64,000 nt of DNA. It comes from an uncultured Pelagibacteraceae bacterium. GTDB lineage: Bacteria > Pseudomonadota > Alphaproteobacteria > Pelagibacterales > AG-422-B15. Positions within the stretch are counted from its first letter, which is position 1. Each line of letters opens with the position of its first letter. Positions 1 through 9,076 of the stretch are shown here, piece after piece. The translations under genes and the position numbers were made by a program. The notes under the pieces were generated by a model. It did no database searches, had not been told where the DNA came from, and worked only from the letters and a program-made list of their open reading frames with translations. Where the stretch lies: positions 104,001-168,000 of the forward strand of contig CABYZG010000001.1 in the NCBI GenBank assembly GCA_902523455.1, in the 5' to 3' direction.

Positions 1-347
1 ATAAAAATGATATCACCATAGTTATTACTCAAAAAGAATATAAACTACCTTACGGTTCTTGTGAGCTAGATGAGGATGGAAATTTAAACCAGTTAATAGA
101 GAAGCCAAAGTTAAATTTTTTTGTTAATACAGGACTCTATTTATTTAATAATAGAGTATTAAATATTATTCCGAATAAACAAATGTATGATTTTAACCAA
201 CTCATTCATGACGCTAAGAAAAGAAATATGAAGATAGGGACATTTATTATTGACCCAGGGTCTTGGAACGATGTTGGAGAATGGGATGAATACAAAAAAA
301 CTTTGTCTAGAGTTAATTTCGTTAATCAAAAAAATAAAGGAGTTTAA
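1..347 (+). CDS. Sugar-phosphate nucleotidyltransferase, C-terminal part (5' truncated by window edge)
   Basis: An open frame enters from the left edge (first full codon at 3) and stops with TAA at 345-347. The visible 114 residues carry the late part of a nucleotidyltransferase fold: a Gly-rich turn after KLPYG, the IEKPK motif near residue 38, the FVNTGLYLF strand that follows the substrate pocket, and an ending around SWNDVGEWDEY that normally positions the second metal-binding Asp. This matches the NTP_transferase family, especially the PtmE-type enzymes that activate an amino sugar early in legionaminic acid synthesis. That assignment rests mainly on the neuA/B/C-like genes that follow. 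A mannose- or glucose-1-phosphate nucleotidyltransferase role is equally possible, because the catalytic N-terminus and any CBS domains lie outside the window. Confidence 0.8.
   Translation, partial: KNDITIVITQKEYKLPYGSCELDEDGNLNQLIEKPKLNFFVNTGLYLFNNRVLNIIPNKQMYDFNQLIHDAKKRNMKIGTFIIDPGSWNDVGEWDEYKKTLSRVNFVNQKNKGV
336..342 (+). promoter_or_regulatory. Strong Shine-Dalgarno site for the gene at 351
   Basis: AAAGGAG lies 8 nt before the ATG at 351 and overlaps the end of the upstream gene. It is one of the few good ribosome-binding sites in the island and fixes the start of the dehydrogenase gene. Confidence 0.6.
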
Positions 348-350
348 GTA

Positions 351-1349
351 ATGAAGAAAATATTAATAGTTGGAGTTGGGTCAATTGGTAGAAGACATAT
401 CGAAAACTTTTCTAACTTTTTTTCAGAAATTGATATAGCGGAAATAAATAAAGAAAGAATTTCAAAAGCTTGTAATGATTTTAATATTAATCAATCATTT
501 GAGGACTACACCATTGCTTTGGAAAGTAACAATTATGACGCTGTCGCAATTACTGCACCACCATTTATGCACCTACCCGTTGCTAAAGTAGCAGTGTCAA
601 AAAATTGTCATGTTTTTATTGAAAAGCCCTTAGGTATGTCAGTAACTGGGTGGAATGAAATATCTGATATTTGCAAAGAAAACAATTTAATTAATTATGT
701 ATCATTTCATCATAGACACATTCCTTACGTAAAAAGATTAAAGGAAATACTTGACAGTGGTAAATATGGAAAAGTTTTAAATGCCAACATGAGATGGGGA
801 TCATACTTACCTGATTGGCACCCATGGGAAGATTATCGTTCTTTTTATATGGCTAAAAAAGAACAAGGGGGCGGAGCACTTCTTGATGAAAGTCATGGAA
901 TAGATTTAATTAGGTACCTTATAGGGGAGCCAAAGAGGGTAGCAGCATTTGTTGGAAATGTATCAGATCTAGAGATTACAAGTGATGATGTAGCATTTTT
1001 GACTATGGAATTAGAAAATGGTTCATATGTACAAATAAATTTTGATTTGTTGTCAAGGTATCCAAGAGTTAGCTTAGAAATTGTTTTATCAGATGGTTCT
1101 ATATATATGGATAGAGTTGATCATGTTTTAAGGATTTATGACGCAAAACTGAAAGAATGGAGAGAAGAAAGCTGGAGCAAGGAAGAATTTATGTCTGCGT
1201 ATCAGGTACAAGCTAAACATTTTTTTGATTGTATATCAAATAATGCTAAATCTCTCACAGACATAGCAGATGGAATTAAAACTCAGAGAGTTATAGATAT
1301 GTCTTTTAAGTCTAGTGAAACTAACTCTTTTCAACAAATTCGTGTCTAG
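351..1349 (+). CDS. Gfo/Idh/MocA family NAD(P)-dependent sugar dehydrogenase (PtmF-like candidate)
   Basis: The 332-residue length is typical of Gfo/Idh/MocA oxidoreductases. The N-terminal Rossmann fold shows G-V-G-S-I-G at residues 8-13, the conserved E-K-P at 91-93 whose Lys binds substrate and cofactor, and the G-G-G-A-L-L-D-E-S-H-G-I-D segment at 173-185 with the expected catalytic His182. These enzymes oxidise or reduce a hydroxyl of a sugar or nucleotide sugar in the cytoplasm. Its place between a nucleotidyltransferase end and neuA/B/C-type genes suggests a step in nonulosonic acid precursor supply, as for PtmF in legionaminic acid synthesis. That role is inference from context; the family assignment is firm. 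The start is set by the AAAGGAG site upstream. Confidence 0.85.
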   Translation: MKKILIVGVGSIGRRHIENFSNFFSEIDIAEINKERISKACNDFNINQSFEDYTIALESNNYDAVAITAPPFMHLPVAKVAVSKNCHVFIEKPLGMSVTGWNEISDICKENNLINYVSFHHRHIPYVKRLKEILDSGKYGKVLNANMRWGSYLPDWHPWEDYRSFYMAKKEQGGGALLDESHGIDLIRYLIGEPKRVAAFVGNVSDLEITSDDVAFLTMELENGSYVQINFDLLSRYPRVSLEIVLSDGSIYMDRVDHVLRIYDAKLKEWREESWSKEEFMSAYQVQAKHFFDCISNNAKSLTDIADGIKTQRVIDMSFKSSETNSFQQIRV

Positions 1350-1358
1350 TTATTCCAA

Positions 1359-2063
1359 ATGAATATTTTAGGAATAGTTATAGCTAGAGGCAAGTCTAAA
1401 GAAATTCCCCAAAAGAATCTACTCGAGATTGGAGGTAAGACTCTAGTTGAATTAGCAATAGAGTCTGCTGCAAATAGCAAATTGCTTACTAAACATCTAC
1501 TTTCAACCGACGATGAAAAAATAATTAGAGTAGCCAAAAAAACAGGAATAGCTATTCCTTTTGTAAGGCCAAGTCATCTAGCAAAAGACGATAGCTCGGT
1601 TTATGATGTCATGAAACACGCTGTTGAATGGTTGGAGCAAAATGAAGGCTGGTCAACAGATATAGCGGTTTTATTACAATCTACTACACCTTTTAGAAAG
1701 GGAAAGCATATAGACTCAGTTATAAATCAATTAATAGAGCTTAATTCTGATGCATCTATGGCTGTAGTAAAACCTGATTATCCTCCTCATTGGATGTTAA
1801 CAATTAATGATAAGCATAAAATAAGTCGATTAATTAAAAATAAGAAACCTTTTTTTAGGAGGCAAGATACTCCATCTACTCTTCAGCCAGCAGGAATGGT
1901 TTATGCAATCAAGAAAGAGTTCTTATATAAATTATCAGGTCCACTTCCACAGGGCAATACCACAGGAGTTATTGTTAATCAAGAAGAAGCAATAAATATT
2001 GATTCTTATATTCAATATCAGGTAGCCCTTGAATTATGGAAAAAAAATTTTTCTAAAAAATAA
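1359..2063 (+). CDS. Acylneuraminate (nonulosonic acid) cytidylyltransferase, NeuA/LegF type
   Basis: This 234-residue protein is a CMP-nonulosonate synthetase: it joins CMP from CTP to a 2-keto-3-deoxy sugar acid so that it can be transferred to a glycan. The N-terminus holds the family motif I-A-R-G-K-S-K-E-I-P-Q-K-N at about residues 8-20, which binds the CTP phosphates, followed by the V-R-P substrate region near 68 and the L-L-Q-S-T-T-P motif near 107. Gene order with NeuB- and NeuC-type enzymes downstream supports the role. Whether the sugar is sialic, legionaminic or another nonulosonic acid cannot be read from this gene alone. It starts 10 nt after the upstream gene, with no clear Shine-Dalgarno site. 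Confidence 0.88.
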   Translation: MNILGIVIARGKSKEIPQKNLLEIGGKTLVELAIESAANSKLLTKHLLSTDDEKIIRVAKKTGIAIPFVRPSHLAKDDSSVYDVMKHAVEWLEQNEGWSTDIAVLLQSTTPFRKGKHIDSVINQLIELNSDASMAVVKPDYPPHWMLTINDKHKISRLIKNKKPFFRRQDTPSTLQPAGMVYAIKKEFLYKLSGPLPQGNTTGVIVNQEEAINIDSYIQYQVALELWKKNFSKK

Positions 2064-2101
2064 TTTATGATAATAAATATTTTTTCTAACTCAAATCTTT
2101 T

Positions 2102-3004
2102 ATGAATAAAATTAAGGCAATTTTATTTGGCGATGGTCCTTGGGCACATAATTTATTAAAAGATCTGTTAAGAGATAAATCTATATCCATCAAAATGATT
2201 TGTGGAAGATATAAAACACAAGATAAGTTAATGAGAAAAATTTCATATCAAAACGATATTGAATTTATAAAGCCCAAAAATATTAATCAGAAAAAGTATG
2301 AGAATAAAATAAAAAAATTATCACCCGATTTAATGCTTTCGATGTCATATGATCAAATTTTTAAAAAAAAACTAATTAATCTTCCAAAACTAGGTATCAT
2401 AAATTGCCATGCTGGTAAATTACCAGAATATAGAGGCAGAAATGTTCTCAATTGGGTACTTATTAATGGTGAGAAAAAATTTGGTATTACAGTTCATTAT
2501 ATTAATCAAAAAATCGATGATGGACACATTATAATACAAAAAACTTATGCAATAAAAGATATCGATACATATGCTACTTTATTAGGGAAATCTTATGTAG
2601 AGTGTCCCAAACTAATGATAAAAGCTATTAATCTTATCAAAAAAAATAAAGTTGTTCCTATCAAACAAAAAAATATTTTAAAAAAAACATCTTATTATTC
2701 AAAAAGAAAGAAAGGTGATGAAAGAGTTAATTGGAATCAACCAAGTAAAGATATTTTTAATTTTCTACGTGGTATTTCGATGCCGGGACCAATGGGACAA
2801 TCAATTTACAAAAATAGATTTCTAAAAATGAATCAATCCCGTATTCTTAAAAGAAAGAGTTTTTATTCTAAAACAAATGAGAAACCAGGAACAATAATAT
2901 TTTCCTCCCCAAAAAAACTAGTAATAAAAACTTCAGATGGATATCTTGAAGTATTTGATTATAAATGCTCTATTAAAGTAGATGAGGGTTTTATTTTAAA
3001 ATGA
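2102..3004 (+). CDS. Sugar N-formyltransferase (methionyl-tRNA formyltransferase fold)
   Basis: The 300-residue protein has the formyltransferase core. The N-x-H motif is at N101 and H103 inside NCHAGKLPEYRG, and the catalytic Asp is in K-I-D-D-G at 137-141. A C-terminal part (about 225-300) resembles the accessory domain found in Fmt and sugar formyltransferases. Such enzymes pass a formyl group from N10-formyltetrahydrofolate to an amino sugar. Lying between NeuA-type and NeuB-type genes, it probably formylates an amino group of the nonulosonic acid or its precursor. It is not likely to be the housekeeping initiator-tRNA enzyme, because its context is entirely glycan synthesis, but the substrate is inferred. 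Its stop overlaps the next start by 4 nt (ATGA). Confidence 0.82.
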   Translation: MNKIKAILFGDGPWAHNLLKDLLRDKSISIKMICGRYKTQDKLMRKISYQNDIEFIKPKNINQKKYENKIKKLSPDLMLSMSYDQIFKKKLINLPKLGIINCHAGKLPEYRGRNVLNWVLINGEKKFGITVHYINQKIDDGHIIIQKTYAIKDIDTYATLLGKSYVECPKLMIKAINLIKKNKVVPIKQKNILKKTSYYSKRKKGDERVNWNQPSKDIFNFLRGISMPGPMGQSIYKNRFLKMNQSRILKRKSFYSKTNEKPGTIIFSSPKKLVIKTSDGYLEVFDYKCSIKVDEGFILK

Positions 3005-4011
3005 AAGTTAGGGTGATTGCTGAAGCTGGTGTTAATCATAATGGAAGCACGAGAATTGCTAAAAAATTAGTAAAGTGCGCAAGTAGATCTGGTGCTGATT
3101 TTGTAAAATTTCAATCTTTTAATGTAAATAATTTAGTAACAAATTTTGCAAAAAAAGCAGATTACCAAATTAAAAATACTAGACTTAAAAATGAAACACA
3201 GTATAAAATGTTGAAAAAGCTCGAGTTATCGAATAATCAACATCTTATAATAAAAGAATATTGTAAAAGTAACGATATTGCTTTTTTATCAACTGGTTTT
3301 GATATAGGTAGTGTCTTATATCTTAAAAAACTCGGTCAAAAAATTTTTAAAATTCCTTCCGGCGAGATTACAAATATACCCTATTTGCGAGTTATAGGAT
3401 CATTCAAAAAAGAAATAATTTTGTCTACTGGAATGTCAACATTAAAAGAAGTAGAATTAGCTGTAAAAACATTAAATAAATCTGGAACAAAATCAAAAAA
3501 AATTACTATATTACATTGTACCACGGATTATCCTGCATCAATGAAAGATATTAACTTGAAAGCAATTGAGACAATAAAAAAAAATTTTGATTGCAAAGTA
3601 GGATATTCAGATCATTCATTGGGTACAGAGGCTTCAATTGCTGCCGTAGCACTAGGAGCTACGACGATTGAAAAGCATTTTACAATTGACAGAAACATGG
3701 AAGGACCTGACCACAAGGCAAGCTTAGAACCAACTGAGCTAAGAGAACTGGTTCAAAAGATAAGAAATATTCAAGTTGCTCTTGGAGATGGAATAAAAAA
3801 ACCCAGAGGGAATGAAATTAAAAATATTGAAGTCGCTAGAAAATCAATAGTTGCTATTCAGAATATAAAAGTTGGCGAAAAGTTTACAGTTAAAAATCTA
3901 TCAACTAAAAGACCTGGAAATGGCATAAGCCCTATATTTTGGGATAAATTAATAGGATCAAGATCAAAGAAAAATTACCATAAAAATGATTTAATCAATG
4001 AAAAGTTCTAG
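3001..4011 (+). CDS. Nonulosonic acid synthase, NeuB/LegI type, with SAF domain
   Basis: This 336-residue enzyme condenses phosphoenolpyruvate with a six-carbon amino sugar to give a nine-carbon sugar acid. The N-terminal TIM barrel begins with the NeuB signature I-A-E-A-G-V-N-H-N-G (residues 6-15), followed by D-F-V-K-F-Q-S-F (33-40), L-S-T-G-M-S around 140, and the G-Y-S-D-H and T-I-E-K-H-F segments that hold metal and substrate ligands. The C-terminal 60 residues form the antifreeze-like SAF domain with K-R-P-G-N-G-I. ATGA overlap links it to the formyltransferase and a 14-nt overlap links it to the NeuC-type gene, so the three are translationally coupled. A second NeuB-type gene lies at 27244. 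Confidence 0.9.
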   Translation: MKVRVIAEAGVNHNGSTRIAKKLVKCASRSGADFVKFQSFNVNNLVTNFAKKADYQIKNTRLKNETQYKMLKKLELSNNQHLIIKEYCKSNDIAFLSTGFDIGSVLYLKKLGQKIFKIPSGEITNIPYLRVIGSFKKEIILSTGMSTLKEVELAVKTLNKSGTKSKKITILHCTTDYPASMKDINLKAIETIKKNFDCKVGYSDHSLGTEASIAAVALGATTIEKHFTIDRNMEGPDHKASLEPTELRELVQKIRNIQVALGDGIKKPRGNEIKNIEVARKSIVAIQNIKVGEKFTVKNLSTKRPGNGISPIFWDKLIGSRSKKNYHKNDLINEKF

Positions 4012-5167
4012 CAAGAAAATCTGTGTTGTCACTGGGACCAGGGCTGAATATGGCCTTCTCAGACTCCTGATGAAGGATATAAATAGAGAAAAAGGCCTTG
4101 AACTTCAATTAATTGTTACTGGTTCTCATTTATCAAAGTCTCATGGATATACTTATAAAGAGATTGTTGCTGATGGATTTAAAATAGATAGAAAATGTAA
4201 AATTATTGATAAATATGACGACCCACTTGCTATTGTAAGATCAATGAGTAAGGCAATTGTTTTATTATCTAAAAGTTTCAGTGATTTAAAACCAGATATA
4301 GTTGTGTTATTAGGTGATAGATACGAACTTCTTTCGGCTGCATCTTGCTGCAATATAATGAAAATACCTATTGCGCATATTCATGGAGGCGAAACAACAC
4401 AAGGTGCATTTGACGAAGCTATAAGACATTCAATTACTAAAATGGCACACATTCATTTTGTTGCAAATAGTATTTATGGCAAAAGAGTGAGGCAATTAGG
4501 AGAGTCGGAGAAAAATATCTTTAATGTAGGAGGATTAGGCGTAGATAATCTTCAAAAAACTGACCTTTATACCAAAAGATATTTAATAAAAAATCTTGGT
4601 ATTAGCTTTAATAAAAAAAATATACTAATAACTTATCACCCAGTTACATTAAATAATTTGACCGAAAAAAATGATTTAAAAAATTTATTTCGAGCTGTAG
4701 GTGAATTAAAAGATACTAATATATTTTTTACTATGCCCAATGCTGATACAAATAATCAAATAATCTTTAAATTAATTAAAAAGTTTTGCCTAAAGAAAAA
4801 CAATTACTATTATTTCACATCGTTAGGACAAGTAAGATATTATTCAATGTTAAAAAATATGGACGCAGTAGTAGGTAACTCTTCAAGTGGCTTATTAGAA
4901 GCCCCTTCTTTCAAAATAGGCACCATAAATATAGGCGATAGACAAAAAGGAAGATTACAAGCTTCAAGTATTATAAATTGCGAGTCAAATTGCAAATCAA
5001 TTATATTGGCTTTAAAAAAATTATACTCAAAAAGTTTTCAAAAAAAACTTAAAAGCACTAAAAATCCATATGGACCTAAGGGCGCATCTAAGAAAATTAT
5101 AAGACAATTAAAAAGAACAAATTTTGTTAGTTTAAAAAAAGAGTTTAAAGATCTCAATGTCTCATAA
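3998..5167 (+). CDS. UDP-N-acetylglucosamine 2-epimerase (hydrolysing), NeuC/LegG type
   Basis: The 389-residue GT-B-like protein belongs to the Epimerase_2 family. The N-terminal V-T-G-T-R-A-E-Y-G signature is at residues 11-19, and I-A-H-I-H-G-G-E-T with the active-site region is at about 125-133. The C-terminal half holds the V-G-N-S-S-S-G-L-L-E-A nucleotide-binding motif near 293-303. In this family the enzyme removes UDP and inverts C2, giving N-acetylmannosamine or the diacetyl-bacillosamine-derived equivalent that feeds the NeuB-type synthase. Because the adjacent synthase lies directly upstream and overlaps this gene, that is the likely partner. Substrate choice between UDP-GlcNAc and a UDP-diamino sugar is not decidable here. 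Confidence 0.88.
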   Translation: MKSSSKKICVVTGTRAEYGLLRLLMKDINREKGLELQLIVTGSHLSKSHGYTYKEIVADGFKIDRKCKIIDKYDDPLAIVRSMSKAIVLLSKSFSDLKPDIVVLLGDRYELLSAASCCNIMKIPIAHIHGGETTQGAFDEAIRHSITKMAHIHFVANSIYGKRVRQLGESEKNIFNVGGLGVDNLQKTDLYTKRYLIKNLGISFNKKNILITYHPVTLNNLTEKNDLKNLFRAVGELKDTNIFFTMPNADTNNQIIFKLIKKFCLKKNNYYYFTSLGQVRYYSMLKNMDAVVGNSSSGLLEAPSFKIGTINIGDRQKGRLQASSIINCESNCKSIILALKKLYSKSFQKKLKSTKNPYGPKGASKKIIRQLKRTNFVSLKKEFKDLNVS

Positions 5168-6107
5168 AAATATTTGGATTATTGGATGTGGCAACATAAC
5201 TTCTGAATATTTAAAGGTATTTGAAAAGAAAAAAAGAAGTGTCATAGTTATCGGAAGGGGTAATAAATCAGCAAAAAAATTTCAAAAACAATATAAAAAG
5301 GAAGTTGTAGTTGGTGGTCTTAAAAATTTTCTCAAAACTAATCCAAGTTTACCTAATTATGCAATAGTAGCTGTAGATATTGAAAACTTAGCAAGCGTTG
5401 TAGGTGAGCTCATCGATTTTGGAATTAAAAAGATTTTGTGTGAAAAACCTGTAGCACTTGATATCAAAGATTTGAAAAAACTAAAAAATAAGATAGCCAC
5501 AATGAAAGTTAAATTTTTTATAGCTTATAATCGTAGATTCTATGAGTCTATAAAAATATCTAAGAAAATTATTTTCAAAGATAATGGTTTAATTTCAGTT
5601 AACTTTGAGTTTAATGAAATGATTAAAAAGATAGAAAAATCTAAACATTCAAAAAAAGTTAAAAGTAAATGGGTAATTGCAAATTCCAGTCATTTAATTG
5701 ATTTAGTTTTTTCTATCACAGGTACACCAAAAAAAATTTCATCATTTACCTTTGGAAAGAAAAGTTGGCATCCAACATCTTCAATTTTTTATGGCTATGG
5801 ACAATCTAAAAATGGTGTAATTATCACCTACAGTTCTAACTGGGATTCACCAGGTCGTTGGGGTATTGAGTTTATGACAAAGAATTATAAAATTATATTA
5901 AAACCCCTAGAAAATGTAAAAATTTTAAAACACAAAGGACAAATCATTCAGCTTAAATCTGAAGATAAAAATGAAATTGATTTTAAACCAGGATTTTATT
6001 CAATGATTGACAAGTTTGACAAAGATAATTTCGATGATTTTTGCACAATTGATCAGCAGATAGATAATTTAGGAATATACAATAAAATTGCTGGCTATAA
6101 TTTATAA
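5157..6107 (+). CDS. Gfo/Idh/MocA family oxidoreductase, divergent
   Basis: This 316-residue protein starts within the end of the NeuC-type gene (11-nt overlap). The N-terminal nucleotide-binding loop is G-C-G-N-I-T at residues 10-15, where the last Gly of the usual GxGxxG is replaced by Thr. The C-E-K-P motif is at 95-98 with Lys97 as the expected cofactor/substrate Lys. The central region is shorter than in the 351-1349 enzyme, with S-S-H-L-I-D near residue 178 in place of the usual G-x-x-x-D-x-G/S-x-H. It is probably an NAD(P)-dependent sugar oxidoreductase acting on the nonulosonic acid or a precursor. The family call is good; the reaction is unknown. Confidence 0.75.
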   Translation: MSHKNIWIIGCGNITSEYLKVFEKKKRSVIVIGRGNKSAKKFQKQYKKEVVVGGLKNFLKTNPSLPNYAIVAVDIENLASVVGELIDFGIKKILCEKPVALDIKDLKKLKNKIATMKVKFFIAYNRRFYESIKISKKIIFKDNGLISVNFEFNEMIKKIEKSKHSKKVKSKWVIANSSHLIDLVFSITGTPKKISSFTFGKKSWHPTSSIFYGYGQSKNGVIITYSSNWDSPGRWGIEFMTKNYKIILKPLENVKILKHKGQIIQLKSEDKNEIDFKPGFYSMIDKFDKDNFDDFCTIDQQIDNLGIYNKIAGYNL

Positions 6108-6116
6108 AGTATAAGA

Positions 6117-7232
6117 ATGAAAAAAATAATTTTTTCAATTTTGTTTTATAAAAAGGAATGGTCTTTACCATCCAAGAATAAGATTCTTATATTGGATAAT
6201 ATAAGTGCTTTTAAATTAAGTAAATATTTGTTAAAGCATAAAGAGTTTACAACTTTTCAATTTAATTCTGGCATTCTAAATATGCCTATTCTTTTTTTAT
6301 CACTTCTAAATGTTTTGAAATATGGAAAGTATTCTTATCACATAACCTTTATTAATTATGTTGAAGCAGAATGGGCTTTATCAACTATTGATAACAATAT
6401 TGAAACATACGAAGTTTTTAAAAACATCTTTTATTGTAAACTAATTCTTTTTCAAAATGGAAGAGGCGATCACTTTAAAGATTTGAAACAATTGAATTTA
6501 AAAATAGATCTATATTTTTTTACTAATTTAGATTTTTTATTTCATGCAAAGAAATATATAAGAGGGGAATTTTTTTCGACTGGTACAATAACTTCCAACA
6601 CTTTTAATAAATGTTCAAAATTTAATAAAATAAAAAAGATTCAATGGATATCACATTTTAGACCGAAAAAAAAATTGAGTGAAAATCAATATCATAAAAA
6701 ATATATAGAACCTTCAATAGTCTCATTTCAAGCAATAATAAAATTTTGTATTAAGAATGATCTTAGGCTTGAAATTTTGGGTAGAACCAACCTTAAAGAA
6801 GAAAAATTATTTTATGATAAGCTATTAAATGGATTTAACTTCAAATTGAGGACTAACGATCTATCAAAAATGAAAACTAATAGTTATTCAGCTGTTTCTA
6901 GTGATTCAATAATTGTAGGTATTGACTCACAATTCCTTTATGAAAATCTATCAAGAGGCTATAGAACTGTTTTTTTTCAAACACGTAGTTATTTTCATAA
7001 GAATAAAAAATTAAAATTTGCTTATCCTTATAAGACAAAAGAAGATTTTGGTTTTTTTTGGGCAAATAAACCAAATGAAAAAAAATTTCTTAAAATATTA
7101 GATTCTGTTTATAAAGTTAATAAATCAGAATGGCTAAATCAGATTGATAAATACAAATCTTCAATATCAAGAGATCCAAAGAATCGACTTACTAGAAAAG
7201 TGTTGAAAGATAAAGGAATTATGATAATTTAA
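6117..7232 (+). CDS. Putative GT-B-like surface carbohydrate biosynthesis transferase
   Basis: A 371-residue soluble protein without clear membrane segments. It has traits of the surface carbohydrate transferases related to the LIC12162 group and to CDP-glycerol glycerophosphotransferases: a mid-protein F-Q-N-G-R-G-D segment (about 117-123), an inter-domain strand W-I-S-H-F-R-P near 179-185, and a C-terminal donor-site-like stretch V-S-S-D-S-I-I-V-G-I-D-S around 260-272. These suggest a GT-B fold with two Rossmann halves. It follows the nonulosonic module by 9 nt, so transfer of the nonulosonic acid is an attractive but unproven role. It is the last gene before the first sizeable gap (105 nt). 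Confidence 0.5.
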   Translation: MKKIIFSILFYKKEWSLPSKNKILILDNISAFKLSKYLLKHKEFTTFQFNSGILNMPILFLSLLNVLKYGKYSYHITFINYVEAEWALSTIDNNIETYEVFKNIFYCKLILFQNGRGDHFKDLKQLNLKIDLYFFTNLDFLFHAKKYIRGEFFSTGTITSNTFNKCSKFNKIKKIQWISHFRPKKKLSENQYHKKYIEPSIVSFQAIIKFCIKNDLRLEILGRTNLKEEKLFYDKLLNGFNFKLRTNDLSKMKTNSYSAVSSDSIIVGIDSQFLYENLSRGYRTVFFQTRSYFHKNKKLKFAYPYKTKEDFGFFWANKPNEKKFLKILDSVYKVNKSEWLNQIDKYKSSISRDPKNRLTRKVLKDKGIMII

Positions 7233-7263
7233 TTTTTTTTGTGAAATTTTTTTTTCATTTATT

Positions 7264-7292
7264 TTAACATATTAATGTTTCTTTCTTAAATA
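7264..7292 (+). promoter_or_regulatory. Possible sigma-70-type promoter upstream of the ABC transporter
   Basis: TTAACA (7264-7269), a 17-nt spacer and TAAATA (7287-7292) lie in the 105-nt gap before the gene at 7338. In such AT-rich DNA the match is weak, but this is the only non-coding gap in the first 21 kb. Confidence 0.25.
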
Positions 7293-7337
7293 TAAATGCA
7301 CATATCATAAATAACTTTATAAGTATTCTTAAAACAC

Positions 7338-9062
7338 ATGAAATTAGATTTTTTCAGACGCAAAGTCTTTATACATTTTTCAAATTTTCATAGAAAATTA
7401 TTACCAATCTTATTTTTAATTTTGTTATTCAATATCTTCTTTGAAATGTTAAGTATAAGCTTAATTGTGCCAGTAATTTCTTATGTAGTTGATTATGATA
7501 ATGAATATAAATTTTCCTTACTTGAAAATATTTTTAGTTATATTGGATTTTATCCAGGCGATAATCATGCATTAATTTTATACTCTGCAGTTATGGTAGT
7601 ATTATTTTTAAAAACTATCTTTTTTACTTTTAGTAAATGGTTTCAAATAAAATATTTTTATAGTTTAACGGTTTATCTTACTGATAAAATGGTTACTAAA
7701 TATTTAATGTTACCTTATCTTTTTCATTTGAATTCAAATTCAGCAAACTTAGTTAATTCTGCAACTAATGAGGTTGATCATTTTGTTCAATATTCAAAAG
7801 CTGTAATCGACTTTATTTTAGAAGTTCTACTTATTTTTGGATTAATTATAATATTAATGATAAATGAACCACTAGGAACCATTGTGGCGGCATCTTTCAT
7901 TGGTTCAATAGCTTTTATTTTTATCATTTCAATTAAAAGAAGTGTAAGAGAATGGGGTGAAACAAGGCAAAATCAAAGTCAAGCACGTATAAAAACACTC
8001 CAAGAGTCATTTGGAATTATTAAAGAAATAAAGGTATTGAATATTGAAAATTTCTTCTCTTCAAAACATAAAAAGCAAGCGGCAGAACTAGGGAACGCTT
8101 CTGTTAAGCAGAATTTTATAAGTGAAATTCCAAGGTTTTATCTTGAGTTTATTGCTGGTAGTGCATTTCTTGTAGTATGCATAATTTTTTCAATTGGTGA
8201 GATTTCTATTGTAAAATTATTTCCGATTATTGGACTTTTTGCAGTCTGCGTAATAAGAATAATTCCTTCAGTAAACAGAATTATTTCATATATGAATACA
8301 TTTAAATTTTGTTTGCCTGCTGTAAATTTAATAGATAAAAATTTTAAACGAAAACAGGATGATCGTGAAGATAGTTTAAATCTAAGCAAAATATCCTTTA
8401 ATAAATCAATTAAACTAGACAATGTTTCATTTAAATACGAGTCGAATGGGAGAGAGATCCTTAAAAATGTAAATATTGAAATTAAACGTAATAATTTTGT
8501 GGGTATCGTGGGTAAAAGTGGATCAGGAAAAACAACATTTATTGATATCATTTTAGGCTTATTAAAACCATCATGTGGAGAAATACTAGCTGATGATAAA
8601 AATATTTCATTAAATATACTTTCATGGCAAAGTAAGATTGGCTATGTTCCACAAGATGTATATTTAATTGATGATAGTATCCGTAATAATATTGCTCTTG
8701 GGCAATCAGATATTGATGATATTAAAATTAATAATGTAATTGAAAGTGCTCAACTTAATGATTTTATAAAATCTCTTCCAAATGGTTTAGATACTAATAT
8801 TGGTGAAAGAGGTGCAAAAATATCAGGAGGTGAATTGCAGAGAGTGGGAATAGCAAGGGCGCTTTATCATAACCCAGAAATAATTATTCTTGATGAACCT
8901 ACGAGCGCATTAGATAGCATTACAGAAAGTAAGTTCATTGAATTTCTTGAACAATTAAGAAGTAAAGTGACAATTATTTGTGTTTCTCATAGAATATCAG
9001 TACTAGTTAATTGTGATGATTTGTATAGTATAAATTCTTCTTTTGTCGAGAGAGCTAATTAA
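7338..9062 (+). CDS. ABC transporter with fused membrane and ATPase domains (PglK/MsbA-like flippase)
   Basis: This 574-residue half-transporter has about six membrane segments in residues 20-315 and an ATPase domain from about 345 to the end. The Walker A motif G-K-S-G-S-G-K-T-T is near 391-399, the Q-loop near 440 (Y-V-P-Q-D-V), the signature S-G-G-E-L-Q near 496, Walker B I-I-I-L-D-E-P near 515, and the switch His in S-H-R near 552. Such proteins work as homodimers in the inner membrane and flip lipid-linked oligosaccharides (PglK), lipid A (MsbA) or similar lipids. Among glycan genes, a role as polyprenyl-linked glycan flippase is likely, and no Wzx-type flippase is seen in the window. 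No strong Shine-Dalgarno site is visible. Confidence 0.85.
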   Translation: MKLDFFRRKVFIHFSNFHRKLLPILFLILLFNIFFEMLSISLIVPVISYVVDYDNEYKFSLLENIFSYIGFYPGDNHALILYSAVMVVLFLKTIFFTFSKWFQIKYFYSLTVYLTDKMVTKYLMLPYLFHLNSNSANLVNSATNEVDHFVQYSKAVIDFILEVLLIFGLIIILMINEPLGTIVAASFIGSIAFIFIISIKRSVREWGETRQNQSQARIKTLQESFGIIKEIKVLNIENFFSSKHKKQAAELGNASVKQNFISEIPRFYLEFIAGSAFLVVCIIFSIGEISIVKLFPIIGLFAVCVIRIIPSVNRIISYMNTFKFCLPAVNLIDKNFKRKQDDREDSLNLSKISFNKSIKLDNVSFKYESNGREILKNVNIEIKRNNFVGIVGKSGSGKTTFIDIILGLLKPSCGEILADDKNISLNILSWQSKIGYVPQDVYLIDDSIRNNIALGQSDIDDIKINNVIESAQLNDFIKSLPNGLDTNIGERGAKISGGELQRVGIARALYHNPEIIILDEPTSALDSITESKFIEFLEQLRSKVTIICVSHRISVLVNCDDLYSINSSFVERAN

Positions 9063-9076
9063 AAAAAATCTTAAAT

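Noticed and set aside
7241-7260. Small hairpin-like TGAAA/TTTCA with T run after the gene at 6117
   Set aside because: The stem is only 5 bp with one GC pair, too weak to call a terminator.
8138-8551. Open frame of 137 codons on the minus strand within the ABC transporter gene
   Set aside because: It lies wholly opposite an intact transporter including the Walker A codons; it has no family features of its own.
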